Source: Azoarcus indigens
GTDB taxonomy: Bacteria > Pseudomonadota > Gammaproteobacteria > Burkholderiales > Rhodocyclaceae
Direction: 5' to 3'
Assembly: GCF_004361735.1 (NCBI RefSeq)
Contig: NZ_SNVV01000013.1
Span: 32,181-96,180 of the forward strand
Length of the DNA stretch: 64,000 bases
In this document: in pieces, positions 24,000 to 33,514 of the stretch
Layout of the letters: every line of letters begins with the position of its first letter
How positions within the stretch are numbered: position 1 is the stretch's first letter
The notes under the pieces: generated by a model
Database searches by the model: none
Seen by the model: the letters and a program-made list of their open reading frames with translations, nothing else
Told to the model about the DNA's origin: nothing
Position numbers and translations under genes: made by a program

Positions 24000-24016
24000 C
24001 GCTTTGAGACAAAGCG
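24000..24016. repeat. Perfect inverted repeat upstream of the fba promoter
   Basis: CGCTTTG and CAAAGCG surround AGA. It sits between the pyk stop and the fba -35 box, where an activator or repressor would bind. Lacking a T tract, it is not a pyk terminator. Confidence 0.5.
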
Positions 24017-24052
24017 GCCGGGGCGGTGCGCAGCGCCGGCCGGAGGCAGCGG

Positions 24053-25495
24053 TCACTCGTGGCCGGGTGCCTTGTGCTCGCCGACGCGCACGATCTTGAG
24101 GGTGTTGGTGCCACCGGACGCGCCTATGGGTTCGCCTATGGTGAGCACGATGAGATCGCCGTAATCCACCACGCCTTGGTCGAGCAGCACCTGCTCGGCT
24201 TCCCACAGCAACAGGTCGCGGTCGTAGTGGGTCTGGCTCATCAGCAGCGGATAGACCTCGCGGTACAGCGTCATCTGGTTGCGGGCGCGGATCTCAGGGG
24301 TGAGGGCATAGATGGGCACGCCGCTGTTGAGCCGGCTCATCCATAGCGCGGTGGAGCCGGTCTGGGTCAGCGAGGCGATGGCCTTCACCTTGAGGTGCCA
24401 GGCGGTCCAGATGGCGGCCATGGCGATGGACTGGTCGATGCGGGTGAACACCCGGTTGAGCACCTCCCGGTCCAGGCTGACTTCGGCGGAACGCTCCGCC
24501 TCCAGGCAGACGCGGCTCATCGCTTCCACCACCTCCACCGGGTACTTGCCGGCGGCGGTCTCGGCCGACAGCATCACCGCGTCGGTGCCGTCCAGCACCG
24601 CGTTGGCCACGTCCGAGACTTCAGCGCGCGTGGGGACCGGGCTGGTGATCATGGATTCCATCATCTGGGTCGCGGTGATGGTGAGCTTGTTGCGGTCGCG
24701 GGCGGCACGGATCATCTTCTTCTGCAGCGCCGGCACCGCGGCGTCGCCCACCTCCACCGCCAGGTCGCCGCGGGCCACCATGATGCCGTCGGAGGCGTCC
24801 AGGATCTCTTCCAGGTTGGCCACCGCTTCGGTGCGCTCTATTTTGGCGATCAGCAGCGCATCGCCGCCGGCGGCGCGCATCAGCTGGCGCGCCATGTACA
24901 TGTCGGCGGCGCTCTTGGGGAAGGAGATGGCGAGGAAATCGACGCCGATCTGCGCTGCCGTCTTGATGTCGTCCATGTCCTTGGCGGTCAGCGCCGGCGC
25001 GGTCAGGCCGCCGCCCTGGCGGTTGATGCCCTTGTTGTTGGAGAGTTCGCCGCCCACCCGCACCACGGTGTGGATCTCGCTGCCGCGTACCTGGCTGACG
25101 ATGAGCTTGAGCCTTCCGTCGTCCAGCAGCAGCACGTCGCCCGGCTTCACATCGCGCGGCAGGTCCTTGTAGTCCAGGCCGACGCGCTGCTCGTTGCCTG
25201 TCACGCACTGGGCGTCGAGGATGAACTCAGCATCCCGGCTCAGCGTCACCTTGCCATTCTCGAAGCGGCCAACGCGGATCTTGGGGCCCTGCAGGTCGGC
25301 GAGAATGCCCACAGGGCGGCCCGCCAGGGCGGCGGCTTCGCGGATCAGATTGGCGCGGGCGATGTGGTCTTCCGCCTTGCCGTGGGAGAAGTTCATGCGC
25401 ACGACGTCAATGCCGGCGTGGACCATGCGCTCCAGCACCTGAGGGTCGGAAGAGGCCGGCCCAAGGGTGGCGACGATCTTGGTGTGGCGGGACAT
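24053..25495 (-). CDS. pyk: Pyruvate kinase
   Basis: A 480-residue enzyme converting phosphoenolpyruvate and ADP to pyruvate and ATP. Motifs: [11 protein letters not shown] at the N-terminus, NFSHG near residue 35, the active-site signature [19 protein letters not shown] with its lysine near residue 222, [14 protein letters not shown] near 245 and [12 protein letters not shown] near 278. The length agrees with the family. The ATG at 25495 has AGGAGA upstream. TAGAAT at 25571-25576 on the minus strand is a likely -10 box. It lies within the glycolysis/Calvin-type cluster but is a separate unit, divergent from a small membrane protein gene. Confidence 0.96.
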   Translation of the reverse strand: MSRHTKIVATLGPASSDPQVLERMVHAGIDVVRMNFSHGKAEDHIARANLIREAAALAGRPVGILADLQGPKIRVGRFENGKVTLSRDAEFILDAQCVTGNEQRVGLDYKDLPRDVKPGDVLLLDDGRLKLIVSQVRGSEIHTVVRVGGELSNNKGINRQGGGLTAPALTAKDMDDIKTAAQIGVDFLAISFPKSAADMYMARQLMRAAGGDALLIAKIERTEAVANLEEILDASDGIMVARGDLAVEVGDAAVPALQKKMIRAARDRNKLTITATQMMESMITSPVPTRAEVSDVANAVLDGTDAVMLSAETAAGKYPVEVVEAMSRVCLEAERSAEVSLDREVLNRVFTRIDQSIAMAAIWTAWHLKVKAIASLTQTGSTALWMSRLNSGVPIYALTPEIRARNQMTLYREVYPLLMSQTHYDRDLLLWEAEQVLLDQGVVDYGDLIVLTIGEPIGASGGTNTLKIVRVGEHKAPGHE

Positions 25496-25570
25496 GCTGT
25501 CTCCTGTGTTTTTCCTGTGCCGCGCGGCCTCCCGGGCCGGGGCGCCGCCGGAAATGCCCGGCTGGCGGGG

Positions 25571-25576
25571 ATTCTA
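25571..25576 (-). promoter_or_regulatory. Likely -10 box of pyk
   Basis: TAGAAT on the minus strand, followed by CCCCGCC. The same TA-AAT box with a GC-rich discriminator occurs before several genes in the window. The -35 region is poor. Confidence 0.45.
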
Positions 25577-25669
25577 GCGCTACCGCCGGCAGGCGTCCCG
25601 GCGATCTCCGCGGCGAGGCGAAAAACCGACGATGTCCTATGCTGATGATGTGGAAGGAGGATCCATGAA

Positions 25670-26077
25670 ATGGACGCTGCAATGTTCTTTGCCCTGCTGG
25701 CAGCGGGAATGCTGGTAGCCGTGGTGCTGATGCTGATGCGCCGCGAACAGGAGGAGGGGATGCCGGTGCGTCACAACCCCTACAAGGCTTCCTATCATGC
25801 TGTATGCATCCAGTCCGGCAGCCAGGCCTGCGAGGCCGCCCGCCATGTGCGCGGCCGCCGCTTCCTCGCCGCCGAGGCGCCGCGCCTGCCGATGCCGAAC
25901 TGCTCGCGGGGGGACTGCAACTGCGTCTACGTCCATTTCGACGACAGGCGGGTGCGCAACCGGCGCGATGTGTATGCGAACAAGAGCTACATGATCGGCG
26001 AGCAGGGCCATGAGGAGCGGCGCCAGGCGAGCGGCCGGCGCAAGACCGACCTGGCGCGTTTCCACCCGATCAATTGA
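25670..26077 (+). CDS. Small membrane-anchored protein with a C-x4-C-x-C motif
   Basis: A 135-residue protein with one N-terminal membrane span (MFFALLAAGMLVAVVLMLM) and a soluble, basic domain. It contains four conserved-looking cysteines: C46 and C54 near NPYKASYHAVCIQSGSQAC, and NCSRGDCNCVYVHFDDRR near residues 77-94, plus an R/D/H-rich tail. The C-x4-C-x-C arrangement suggests metal binding or a structural site; I recall similar uncharacterised proteobacterial proteins but no function. GGAGG lies 9 bases before the ATG at 25670; an ATG five bases earlier is out of frame. Its end overlaps the opposing methyltransferase gene by 8 bases. Confidence 0.72.
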   Translation: MDAAMFFALLAAGMLVAVVLMLMRREQEEGMPVRHNPYKASYHAVCIQSGSQACEAARHVRGRRFLAAEAPRLPMPNCSRGDCNCVYVHFDDRRVRNRRDVYANKSYMIGEQGHEERRQASGRRKTDLARFHPIN

Positions 26078-26774
26078 TGGCGGGTCCGCCGCCGGGAAAG
26101 GGCGCGGCTTGCGGGCCGCCCATTCTGCCCCTGAGTAGATAGACCTTCTCGTCGAGCGGGATCAGGGTGCCGGTCTGGCCGGGAATGGCTTCACCCACCA
26201 CGTGTTCCACATGGCTCAGCGCGATGTCGAAGCCGGCCGCATACAGCCGGCTCACTTCCTCGGCGACCTGCGGCGACGCGCCCGTTTCGTCCCCCTCGGG
26301 GTCTTCGGTGGTCAGCAACATCATTCTGATGGCAGGCGGCAGCAGATGGTGGAGATGGGCGGCGTATTGCAGCCGCAGCTCTTCGGGCAGCGCAGTGAGG
26401 GAGGCGCGGTCGTAGACGCCGGCGACGTTCGCCAGGTCCGCCTGAGCGAGGTCGAAGAAGTCGCCGCAGAGTATTTCCAGCCTTTCACTGTGCCAGCGGG
26501 TGAAGGCGCCATGCTTCTTGCGCGTGGGGCGGATGCGGTTCTCGCGGAAGAAGGCGCGGACGGCGACCGGGCTGAGCTCGACGCCGAGCACGCGGTGGCC
26601 CTGCTCCAGCAGCCACACGATGTCCAGGCTCTTGCCGCACAGCGGCACGAAGATCTGGGCTTTCTCGTCCAGCTTCAGTTCATGCCAGAAACGGCGCAGG
26701 TGAGGATTGACCTCGTCCTGATGAAAGGGGGTTGCACCTTCGCGCCAGCAGCGCGCCCACAGCTCCTTGTCCAT
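26070..26774 (-). CDS. Thiopurine S-methyltransferase family protein
   Basis: A 234-residue SAM-dependent methyltransferase. MDKELWARCWREGATPFHQ, IFVPLCGKSLDIVWLLEQGH (SAM-binding loop) and VLGVELSPVAVRAFFRENRI match the bacterial TPMT family, which methylates thiopurines and, in several bacteria, selenium or tellurium oxyanions. The ATG at 26774 fits the family N-terminus; an in-frame ATG at 26804 would add ten low-complexity residues. Neither has a good ribosome site. It sits between pgk and pyk but beyond the pgk terminator, so it is an insertion into an otherwise metabolic cluster. Confidence 0.85.
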   Translation of the reverse strand: MDKELWARCWREGATPFHQDEVNPHLRRFWHELKLDEKAQIFVPLCGKSLDIVWLLEQGHRVLGVELSPVAVRAFFRENRIRPTRKKHGAFTRWHSERLEILCGDFFDLAQADLANVAGVYDRASLTALPEELRLQYAAHLHHLLPPAIRMMLLTTEDPEGDETGASPQVAEEVSRLYAAGFDIALSHVEHVVGEAIPGQTGTLIPLDEKVYLLRGRMGGPQAAPFPGGGPAIN

Positions 26775-26861
26775 CGCATTGGTGGCCGTAGCCGTGGTGG
26801 TCATGGCTCAGCATACACCTGTGGGCCGCCCGGGCCTGCTTTTACTGGCGATGCAAGCAAA

Positions 26862-26881
26862 GGGCCGCCCGCGGGCGGCCC
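26862..26881 (-). terminator. Rho-independent terminator of pgk
   Basis: GGGCCGCCC-GC-GGGCGGCCC is a 20-base perfect palindrome ending 24 bases after the pgk stop. On the minus strand it is followed by TTTGCTTGC, a modest T tract. Confidence 0.8.
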
Positions 26882-26905
26882 TCCTTCATGTTGCGGCCAG
26901 GGGCT

Positions 26906-28090
26906 TCAGCCGGGGAAGCGGGCTTCCAGCGCGGCGATGGCGGGCAGCTTCTTGCCTTCCAGGAATTCGAGGAAGGCGCCCCCGCCGGTGGAGATGTAGC
27001 CCACGTCGTCGGCAATGTGGAACTTGGCGATGGCCGCCAGGGTGTCGCCGCCGCCGGCGATGGAGAAGGCCTCCGAGTGGGCGATGGCCGAGGCCATCAT
27101 CTTGGTCCCGCCGGCGAATTGCGAGTGTTCGAATACGCCGACCGGGCCGTTCCAGACGATGGTGCCGGCGTGGGCGATGATCTCCGCCAGCTTGGCCGCG
27201 CTCTTCGGGCCGAAATCCAGGATGCGGTCGTGCGGGCCGACTTCGTCCACCGGGATGCGGTTGGCGCGGGCCAAGGCGGAGACTTCGTCCGCCACCACTA
27301 CATCCACCGGCAGCGGCACTTCCGCGCCGCGGGCCTTCATGATGTCCATCACCTGGTGGGCCTCGCGCACCATCTCCGGCTCGGCCAGGGATTCGCCGAT
27401 GCGCTTGCCGGCGGCGAGCAGGAAGGTGTTGGCGATGCCGCCGCCGACGATGAGTTGGTCCACCTTCTGCGCCAGGGTCTTGAGGATGGTGAGCTTGGTG
27501 GACACCTTGGCGCCGCCGACGATGGCCACCAGCGGGCGAGCGGGCTCGTGCAGGGCCTTGGACAGGGCGTCGATCTCGGCGCCCATCAGGATGCCGGCGC
27601 AGGCCACCGGCGCGAAGCGGGCGATGCCGTGGGTGGTGGCTTCGGCGCGGTGGGCGGTGCCGAAGGCGTCATTCACGTAAACATCGCACAGCGCGGCCAT
27701 CTTGGTCGCCAGCGTTTCGTCGTCCTTCTTCTCGCCCTTGTTGCAGCGGCAGTTCTCCAGCAGCACGATCTGGCCGGGTTCGACGGTGAAGCCGCCATCC
27801 ACCCAGTCGGTGATCAGCTTCACTGGCTTGTGCAGCAGTTGCCCCAGGCGCACCGCGACCGGCGCCAGGGTGTCGTCCGGCCCCACCGTGCCCTCGGTCG
27901 GGCGGCCGAGGTGAGAGGTCACCATCACCGCCGCGCCATTGTCCAGGCAGTACTGGATGGACGGGATGGAGGCGCGGATGCGGGTGTCCTCGGTGATGTT
28001 GCCGGCCTCGTCCTGCGGGACGTTGAGGTCGGCACGGATGAAGACCTTCTTGCCGCGTACGTCGATGTCGGTGAGCTTGAGTACTTTCAT
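26906..28090 (-). CDS. pgk: Phosphoglycerate kinase
   Basis: A 394-residue enzyme interconverting 1,3-bisphosphoglycerate + ADP and 3-phosphoglycerate + ATP. The PGK signature [13 protein letters not shown] is at residue 15, [10 protein letters not shown] near 58, [13 protein letters not shown] near 160, [13 protein letters not shown] near 185 and the C-terminal [14 protein letters not shown] near residue 370. The ATG at 28090 with GGAG upstream gives the family length; the longer open frame is another reading of the upstream epd gene. It lies 32 bases after epd in the same unit and ends at the terminator at 26862. Confidence 0.97.
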   Translation of the reverse strand: MKVLKLTDIDVRGKKVFIRADLNVPQDEAGNITEDTRIRASIPSIQYCLDNGAAVMVTSHLGRPTEGTVGPDDTLAPVAVRLGQLLHKPVKLITDWVDGGFTVEPGQIVLLENCRCNKGEKKDDETLATKMAALCDVYVNDAFGTAHRAEATTHGIARFAPVACAGILMGAEIDALSKALHEPARPLVAIVGGAKVSTKLTILKTLAQKVDQLIVGGGIANTFLLAAGKRIGESLAEPEMVREAHQVMDIMKARGAEVPLPVDVVVADEVSALARANRIPVDEVGPHDRILDFGPKSAAKLAEIIAHAGTIVWNGPVGVFEHSQFAGGTKMMASAIAHSEAFSIAGGGDTLAAIAKFHIADDVGYISTGGGAFLEFLEGKKLPAIAALEARFPG

Positions 28091-28122
28091 TCCGGGGCTC
28101 CAGGGTGGTTTTTGTTGCGGCT

Positions 28123-29175
28123 TCAGCCGGCCGGCTGCCAGCGCGCGCGCCAGTGGCGGGCGACGTCGACCAGGCGGCTGGCGAAGCCCCATTCGTTGTC
28201 GAACCAGATGAAGAGACTGGCCATGCGCGGGCCTCCCACCCGCGTCTGGCCGCCGTCCACGATGGCGGAATAGGCCTCGTGGTTGAAGTCGATGGAGGCG
28301 TGCGGCTGCTCGGAGTAGGAGAGCAGGCCGGCGTGGCTGCTGCCGGCGGCCCCGCGCAGCAAGGCGTTGAGCGCGGCCACGTCCACCGCCTCGCGCAGCG
28401 ACAGCGCGATGTCGATGGCCGATACATTGGTGGTCGGTACCCGCAGCGCCTTGGCCTGCACCCGGCCGGCCAGGCGCGGCAGCAGGCGTTCCACGCCGCG
28501 CGCCAGCCCGGTGGAGACCGGGATGATGGACTGCATGGCGGAGCGGGTGCGGCGCAGGTCGGTGTGGTGGTAGCCGTCGATCAGCGGCTGGTCGTTCATC
28601 ACCGAATGCACGGTGGTGAGGATGACGTGCTCGACGCCGAAGGCGCGGTCCAGCAGTTCCAGCACCGGGACCACCGCATTGGTGGTGCAGGAGGCATTGG
28701 AGACGATGCGTTCGTTGCCGCGCAGGGCGTCGTGGTTGATGCCGAAGACCACGGTGGCGTCCACATCCTCGCCGCTGTTGGCCGGGTGGGAGAGCAACAG
28801 CCGCGGGCAGCCGGCGTCGATGAAGCGCTGCAGTTCGGCGCGACTGGCGTAGCGGCCGGAGCATTCGACCACCAGGTCGATGCCCAGCGCCGCCCAGTCG
28901 ACTTCCTCCGGCGTGGTCGCATGGCTGACGGCGATGCGGCGGCCGTCGATCAGCAGTGCGTCCGCTGTGGCGTCCACCTGGCCGGGGAAGCGGCCGTGGG
29001 TGGAGTCGAAGCGGGTCAGGTAGACGATGCTGGCGAGGTCGGCCGGCTCGTTGATGGCGACTACTTCGAATTCATCGCGCCAGGGAGATTCGTACAGCGC
29101 GCGCAGGAAGCAGCGGCCGATGCGGCCGTAGCCGTTGATGGCGATGCGAACCGGGTTGGAGGCGTTGCGGGGCAC
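28123..29175 (-). CDS. epd: Erythrose-4-phosphate dehydrogenase-type GAPDH paralogue
   Basis: A 350-residue GAPDH-fold enzyme. [10 protein letters not shown] binds the dinucleotide, SNASCTTN holds the catalytic C163 and [10 protein letters not shown] the histidine. SHP near residue 129 (instead of SAP) and HSVMND followed by [19 protein letters not shown] are as in Epd, which makes 4-phosphoerythronate for pyridoxal phosphate synthesis. A role as a second glycolytic or Calvin GAPDH cannot be excluded, given its place before pgk. E43 occupies the cofactor-selecting acidic position. The start is GTG at 29173-29175; no ATG fits. The unit begins after the gapA terminator with its own TAGAAT box. 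Confidence 0.85.
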   Translation of the reverse strand: MPRNASNPVRIAINGYGRIGRCFLRALYESPWRDEFEVVAINEPADLASIVYLTRFDSTHGRFPGQVDATADALLIDGRRIAVSHATTPEEVDWAALGIDLVVECSGRYASRAELQRFIDAGCPRLLLSHPANSGEDVDATVVFGINHDALRGNERIVSNASCTTNAVVPVLELLDRAFGVEHVILTTVHSVMNDQPLIDGYHHTDLRRTRSAMQSIIPVSTGLARGVERLLPRLAGRVQAKALRVPTTNVSAIDIALSLREAVDVAALNALLRGAAGSSHAGLLSYSEQPHASIDFNHEAYSAIVDGGQTRVGGPRMASLFIWFDNEWGFASRLVDVARHWRARWQPAG

Positions 29176-29209
29176 GGGAGGACCGGGTCAGTGGCCGGGA
29201 AAGCGCCGT

Positions 29210-29215
29210 ATTCTA
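29210..29215 (-). promoter_or_regulatory. Likely -10 box of epd-pgk
   Basis: TAGAAT on the minus strand followed by ACGGCGC, 34 bases before the epd GTG and downstream of the gapA terminator. It is needed if epd-pgk is transcribed separately. The -35 is weak. Confidence 0.5.
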
Positions 29216-29290
29216 GCGTGTATGCCATCTGTCGTCCGACCGGCGGAGAGGGCGGGTGGAGCGGCCTGTGCCGCGCCGGCCGGCGACATG

Positions 29291-29319
29291 AAAAAAGCCC
29301 GCCCGGATGCCGGGCGGGC
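29291..29319 (-). terminator. Rho-independent terminator of gapA
   Basis: On the minus strand GCCCGCCCGG, a 3-base loop and CCGGGCGGGC are followed by six T residues, 20 bases after the gapA stop. It separates tkt-gapA from epd-pgk. Confidence 0.94.
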
Positions 29320-29338
29320 CGTTTGCCCAGGGCTGTGG

Positions 29339-30367
29339 TCAGCGCGCTGCCATCCAGGCGCGCGCCGCGTCCAGCATGCGGCAGGAATAGCCCCATTCGT
29401 TGTCGTACCAGGACAGCACCTTGACCAGCACCGAGCCATCCTCGCCCTTGATCACGCGGGTCTGGGTGGCGTCGAAGGTGGAGGACACCGTGGTGTGGTT
29501 GAAGTCGGAGGACACCAGCGGCTCGGTGTTCACCGCCAGGATGCCCTTCAGCGGGCCCTTGGCGGCGGCGGTCATCAGCTCGTTGATCTCTTCCTTGGTG
29601 GTGGCCCGCTCGGCGGTGAAGGTGAGGTCCACCAGCGAAACGTTGAGCGTGGGCACGCGCAGCGCGAAGCCGTCGAACTTGCCCACCAGTTGCGGCAGCA
29701 CCAGGCCGACGGCCTTGGCTGCGCCGGTCTTGGTGGGGATGATGTTGGCGGCGGCGGCACGGGCGCGGCGCAGGTCCTTGTGGCGCACGTCCACCGTGAC
29801 CTGGTCGTTGGTGTAGGCGTGCACCGTGGTCATCAGGCCTTGCTTGATGCCGACGCTCTCGGCCAGCACCTTGGCCACCGGGGCCAGGCAGTTGGTGGTG
29901 CAGGAGGCGTTGGAAACCACCGTCATGCCGGCATTGAGCACGTTCTCGTTCACGCCCATGACGATGGTGGCGTCCACATCGTCGCCGCCCGGCGCGGAGA
30001 TCAGCACGCGCTTGGCGCCCTGCTCCAGCAGCGCCTGGGCCTTGGCCTTGGTGGTGTAGGCACCGGTGCACTCCAGCAGCACGTCCACGCCGTGGCTGGC
30101 CCAGTTCACGCCCTTCGGATCCTTGGTGGAGTAGAAGGGGATCTTGCGGCCGTCGAGGATGAGGGTGTTCTCGCCTTCGGTGTCCACTGCGGTGGCGAAG
30201 CGGCCGTGGGTGGTGTCGTACTTCAGCAGGTGGGCGTTGGTGGCCAGGTCACCGGACGCATTGATGGCGACGACTTCAAGTTCGCTCTGCAGGCCTTGCT
30301 CGTAAATGGCACGCAGGGTGCAGCGGCCGATGCGGCCGAAGCCGTTGATCGCAACCTTGATGGACAT
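29339..30367 (-). CDS. gapA: Glyceraldehyde-3-phosphate dehydrogenase
   Basis: A 342-residue [15 protein letters not shown] opens the Rossmann fold, SNASCTTNC holds the catalytic C156 and TTVHAYTND the base H183; [14 protein letters not shown] closes the protein. It interconverts glyceraldehyde 3-phosphate and 1,3-bisphosphoglycerate. At the cofactor-selecting site after the second strand the sequence is VAINASGD, with Ala37 where NAD-specific enzymes have aspartate (VAINDL in E. coli GapA), so use of NADPH is possible, as would suit Calvin-cycle reduction. It starts 43 bases after tkt and probably shares its transcript. ATG with GGAGAG upstream. Confidence 0.95.
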   Translation of the reverse strand: MSIKVAINGFGRIGRCTLRAIYEQGLQSELEVVAINASGDLATNAHLLKYDTTHGRFATAVDTEGENTLILDGRKIPFYSTKDPKGVNWASHGVDVLLECTGAYTTKAKAQALLEQGAKRVLISAPGGDDVDATIVMGVNENVLNAGMTVVSNASCTTNCLAPVAKVLAESVGIKQGLMTTVHAYTNDQVTVDVRHKDLRRARAAAANIIPTKTGAAKAVGLVLPQLVGKFDGFALRVPTLNVSLVDLTFTAERATTKEEINELMTAAAKGPLKGILAVNTEPLVSSDFNHTTVSSTFDATQTRVIKGEDGSVLVKVLSWYDNEWGYSCRMLDAARAWMAAR

Positions 30368-30410
30368 GGGGGTCTCTCCTCTCTACGAATCTGTGTGATG
30401 GCCGGCGCGC

Positions 30411-32429
30411 TCAGAGCACGGCCTTGACCGCGGCGGCCACTGCCTCGGCAGTGATACCGAAATACTTGAACAGCTCGCTGGCGGGCGCGGATTCGCCGAA
30501 GCGGTCGATGCCGACCACCGCGCCTTCCAGGCCCACGTACTTGCGCCAGCCGTCGGTGACGCCGGCTTCCACCGCCACCCGCGGCACGCCTGCCGGCAGC
30601 ACGCTGGCGCGCCAGGCGCCTTCCTGGCGGTCGAACACATTGGTGCTGGGCATGGAGACCACGCGCACCGCGATGCCTTCGCCGGCCAGCGCCTTCTGCG
30701 CCGCCATGGCCAGCGCCACTTCAGAGCCGGTGGCGATGATGACCGCGGCCGGCTTGCCGCCGGCAGCCTCGGACAGCACGTAGCCGCCGCGGCGGATGTC
30801 GGCGACCTGGGCCGCGTCGCGGGTCTGGAAGGGCAGGTTCTGGCGCGAGAACAGCAGGCAGGAGGGGCCGTCGGCACGCTCGATGGCGTGGGCCCAGGCG
30901 ACGGCCGATTCCACCGTGTCGCAGGGGCGCCAGACGTCCATGTTGGGGATCAGGCGCAGGGTGGCGGTCTGTTCCACCGGTTGGTGGGTGGGGCCGTCCT
31001 CGCCGAGGCCAATGGAGTCGTGGGTGAACACGAAGAGTTGGCGCACCTTCATCAGTGCCGCCATGCGCAGGGCGTTGCGGGCGTACTCGCTGAACATCAG
31101 GAAGGTGGCGGTGTAGGGAATCAGGCCACCGTGCAGCGCGATGCCGTTGGCAATGGCCGCCATGCCGAACTCGCGCACGCCGTAGTAGATGTAGTTGCCG
31201 CCGCTGTCGCGGCTGACGCCCTTGGCGCCGGACCACAGCGTGAGGTTGGAGCCGGCCAGGTCGGCCGAGCCGCCGATGAGTTCAGGGAGCTTGGGCGCAT
31301 AGGCTTCGATGCTGTTCTGGCTGGCCTTGCGGGTGGCGATGGTCTCGCCCTTTTCGGTGACCTTCGTGAGCACCGCTTCGACGTGGGCGGCCCAGTCGGC
31401 CGGCAGCTTGCGCTCCTGCACCCGGCGCTTGAACTCGGCGGCGAGTTCGGGGAAGGCTGCGGCGTAGGCGGCGAACTTGTCGTTCCATGCAGATTCGGCG
31501 CTGGCGCCGGCCGGGCGTGCATCCCAGGCAGCATAGACGTCGGCCGGGATCTCGAACGCGGGATGGCTCCAGCCGATGTAGGCGCGGCAGGCTTCGATCT
31601 CGGCGGCTCCCAGCGGCGCACCGTGCACATCATGGCCACCCTGCTTGTTGGGCGCGCCGGCGCCGATCACCGTCTTGCAGCAGATCAGCGTGGGCTGGGA
31701 GGTGTTCGCTTTGGCCTGCTGGATGGCGGCTTCGATTTCGGCGGCGTCGTGGCCCTGCACGTCACGGATAACCTGCCAGCCGTAGGCTTCGAAGCGCTTC
31801 GGCGTGTCGTCGGTGAACCAGCCTTCCACATGGCCGTCGATGGAGATGTTGTTGTCGTCGTAGAAGGCCACCAGCTTGCCCAGGCCCAGGGTGCCGGCGA
31901 GGGAACAGGCTTCGTGGCTGATGCCCTCCATCAGGCAGCCGTCGCCGAGGAAGACCCAGGTGCGGTGGTCGACGATCTCATGGCCGGGGCGGTTGAATTC
32001 GGCCGCCAGCACCTTTTCGGCGATGGCCATGCCGACCGCGTTGGTGATGCCCTGGCCCAGCGGGCCGGTGGTGGTCTCCACGCCCGGGGTGTAGCCGTAT
32101 TCCGGATGGCCCGGCGTCTTGCTGTGCAGTTGGCGGAAGCGCTTCAGCTCTTCGATCGGCAGGTCGTAGCCGCTGAGGTGCAGCAGGGCATAAACCAGCA
32201 TGGAGCCGTGGCCGTTGCTGAGCACGAAGCGGTCGCGGTCGGCCCACTGCGGATTGGCCGGGTTGTGCTTGAGATGGTGCCGCCACAGTACCTCGGCGAT
32301 TTCCGCCATGCCCATCGGCGCGCCCGGATGGCCGGAGTTGGCCTGTTGCACTGCATCCATCGCCAGGGCGCGGATGGCTCCGGTGAGGGGATTGAAGACC
32401 GGGGGCTTGACGTTTCTGGACGACTGCAT
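30411..32429 (-). CDS. tkt: Transketolase
   Basis: A 672-residue thiamine-diphosphate enzyme that moves two-carbon units between sugar phosphates in the pentose phosphate and Calvin pathways. [20 protein letters not shown] near the N-terminus, the cofactor motif [14 protein letters not shown] near residue 160, and [12 protein letters not shown] near 470 are diagnostic. The length is that of bacterial TktA/CbbT. GAGGAAAC precedes the ATG. The gene order prk, tkt, gapA suggests a role in regenerating ribulose 1,5-bisphosphate, but the enzyme is equally needed for aromatic and nucleotide precursors. Confidence 0.96.
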   Translation of the reverse strand: MQSSRNVKPPVFNPLTGAIRALAMDAVQQANSGHPGAPMGMAEIAEVLWRHHLKHNPANPQWADRDRFVLSNGHGSMLVYALLHLSGYDLPIEELKRFRQLHSKTPGHPEYGYTPGVETTTGPLGQGITNAVGMAIAEKVLAAEFNRPGHEIVDHRTWVFLGDGCLMEGISHEACSLAGTLGLGKLVAFYDDNNISIDGHVEGWFTDDTPKRFEAYGWQVIRDVQGHDAAEIEAAIQQAKANTSQPTLICCKTVIGAGAPNKQGGHDVHGAPLGAAEIEACRAYIGWSHPAFEIPADVYAAWDARPAGASAESAWNDKFAAYAAAFPELAAEFKRRVQERKLPADWAAHVEAVLTKVTEKGETIATRKASQNSIEAYAPKLPELIGGSADLAGSNLTLWSGAKGVSRDSGGNYIYYGVREFGMAAIANGIALHGGLIPYTATFLMFSEYARNALRMAALMKVRQLFVFTHDSIGLGEDGPTHQPVEQTATLRLIPNMDVWRPCDTVESAVAWAHAIERADGPSCLLFSRQNLPFQTRDAAQVADIRRGGYVLSEAAGGKPAAVIIATGSEVALAMAAQKALAGEGIAVRVVSMPSTNVFDRQEGAWRASVLPAGVPRVAVEAGVTDGWRKYVGLEGAVVGIDRFGESAPASELFKYFGITAEAVAAAVKAVL

Positions 32430-32470
32430 GGTTTCCTCGAAGCCGGGTGGGGCGGCTGGAAAAAACCGGC

Positions 32471-32499
32471 ATTATCGCCGATTTCGCAGGCCCTTTACA
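32471..32499 (-). promoter_or_regulatory. Probable tkt-gapA promoter
   Basis: On the minus strand TGTAAA (32494-32499) and GATAAT (32471-32476) are 17 bases apart, with the tkt ATG about 40 bases downstream. The -35 box is embedded in a perfect inverted repeat GGCCCT-GTAA-AGGGCC at 32489-32504, which could be a control site. Confidence 0.6.
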
Positions 32500-32592
32500 G
32501 GGCCGCCAGTGTTTCCGGAGATGTAAGTCTTTGGCACATCAGGTGAATCCGGGTTTTCCCGCATGGCGTGGGATGCGGGTCCGGCGCCGCTC

Positions 32593-33468
32593 TCAAACCC
32601 ACTGCCGGCGGCGTTCCATCAGTTTCCAGATCAAGGGCGTGAGAATGAGCTGCATCGCCAGGTCGAGCTTGCCGCCGGGGATCACGATGGTGTTGGCGCG
32701 GCTCATGAAGGCGTCGTGGATCATCCGCAGCAGGTAGGGGAAATCCACGCCGCGCGGGTCCTTGAAGCGGATCACCACCATGGATTCGTCCAGGGTCGGC
32801 ACGTCGCGGGCGATGAAGGGGTTGGAGGTGTCCACCACCGGGATGCGCTGGAAATTGATGTGGGTGCGGGAGAACTGCGGAACGATGTAATGCACGTAAT
32901 CGTGCATGCGACGCAGGATGGTGTCCTGCACCGCGTCGGCGGAGTAGCCGCGTTCGCGGGTGTCGCGGTGCAGTTTCTGGATCCACTCCAGGTTGATGGT
33001 CGGCACCACGCCGATCAGCAGGTCCACATGGCGCGAGACGTCCACCTTGTCGGTCACTACCGCGCCGTGCAGGCCTTCGTAGAACAGGCAGTCGGTGCCC
33101 ACAGGCAGGTCTTCCCATTCGGTGAAGCTGCCCATGGGAAGGTTCCAGCGCATGGACTGGGCTTCGTCGTGGATGTAGTAGCGGCGGCGGCCGGTGGCGG
33201 ATTCGCCGTAGGCGCGGAACAGCGTCTCCAGCTCTTCCAGCAGGTTGGCTTCCGGACCGAAATGGCTGGCGCCGCGCAGGCCCTGGCGCTCGGCCTCTTC
33301 GATCTGCGCGTTCATCTCGCTGCGGGTGTAGCGATGGAAGCTGTCGCCCTCGACGATGGCCGCGTTCACGTTTTCCCGATGGAAGATCGCCTGGAAGGTG
33401 TGCTTGACCGTGGTCGTCCCCGCACCGGAGGAGCCGGTGACGGCGATGATCGGGTGTTTCATGGACAT
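32593..33468 (-). CDS. prk: Phosphoribulokinase
   Basis: A 291-residue kinase phosphorylating ribulose 5-phosphate to ribulose 1,5-bisphosphate. The P-loop ITAVTGSSGAGTTT-type sequence (here VTGSSGAGTTTVKHTF) is at residue 11, EGDSFHRYTR near 40, DCLFYEGLHGAVV near 128 and VPTINLEWIQKLHRD near 153, ending with DESMVVIRFKDPRGVDFPYL and PGGKLDLAMQ. The sequence is closer to proteobacterial CbbP than to the E. coli PrkB homologue. The ATG at 33468 has GGAG 7 bases upstream; a second ATG is two codons in. RuBisCO and cbbR are not in the window. Confidence 0.93.
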   Translation of the reverse strand: MSMKHPIIAVTGSSGAGTTTVKHTFQAIFHRENVNAAIVEGDSFHRYTRSEMNAQIEEAERQGLRGASHFGPEANLLEELETLFRAYGESATGRRRYYIHDEAQSMRWNLPMGSFTEWEDLPVGTDCLFYEGLHGAVVTDKVDVSRHVDLLIGVVPTINLEWIQKLHRDTRERGYSADAVQDTILRRMHDYVHYIVPQFSRTHINFQRIPVVDTSNPFIARDVPTLDESMVVIRFKDPRGVDFPYLLRMIHDAFMSRANTIVIPGGKLDLAMQLILTPLIWKLMERRRQWV

Positions 33469-33514
33469 GGCGGGCTCCGGCTGCTGCGGCGTCGTGGATC
33501 GGGAAAGGAGGGCG

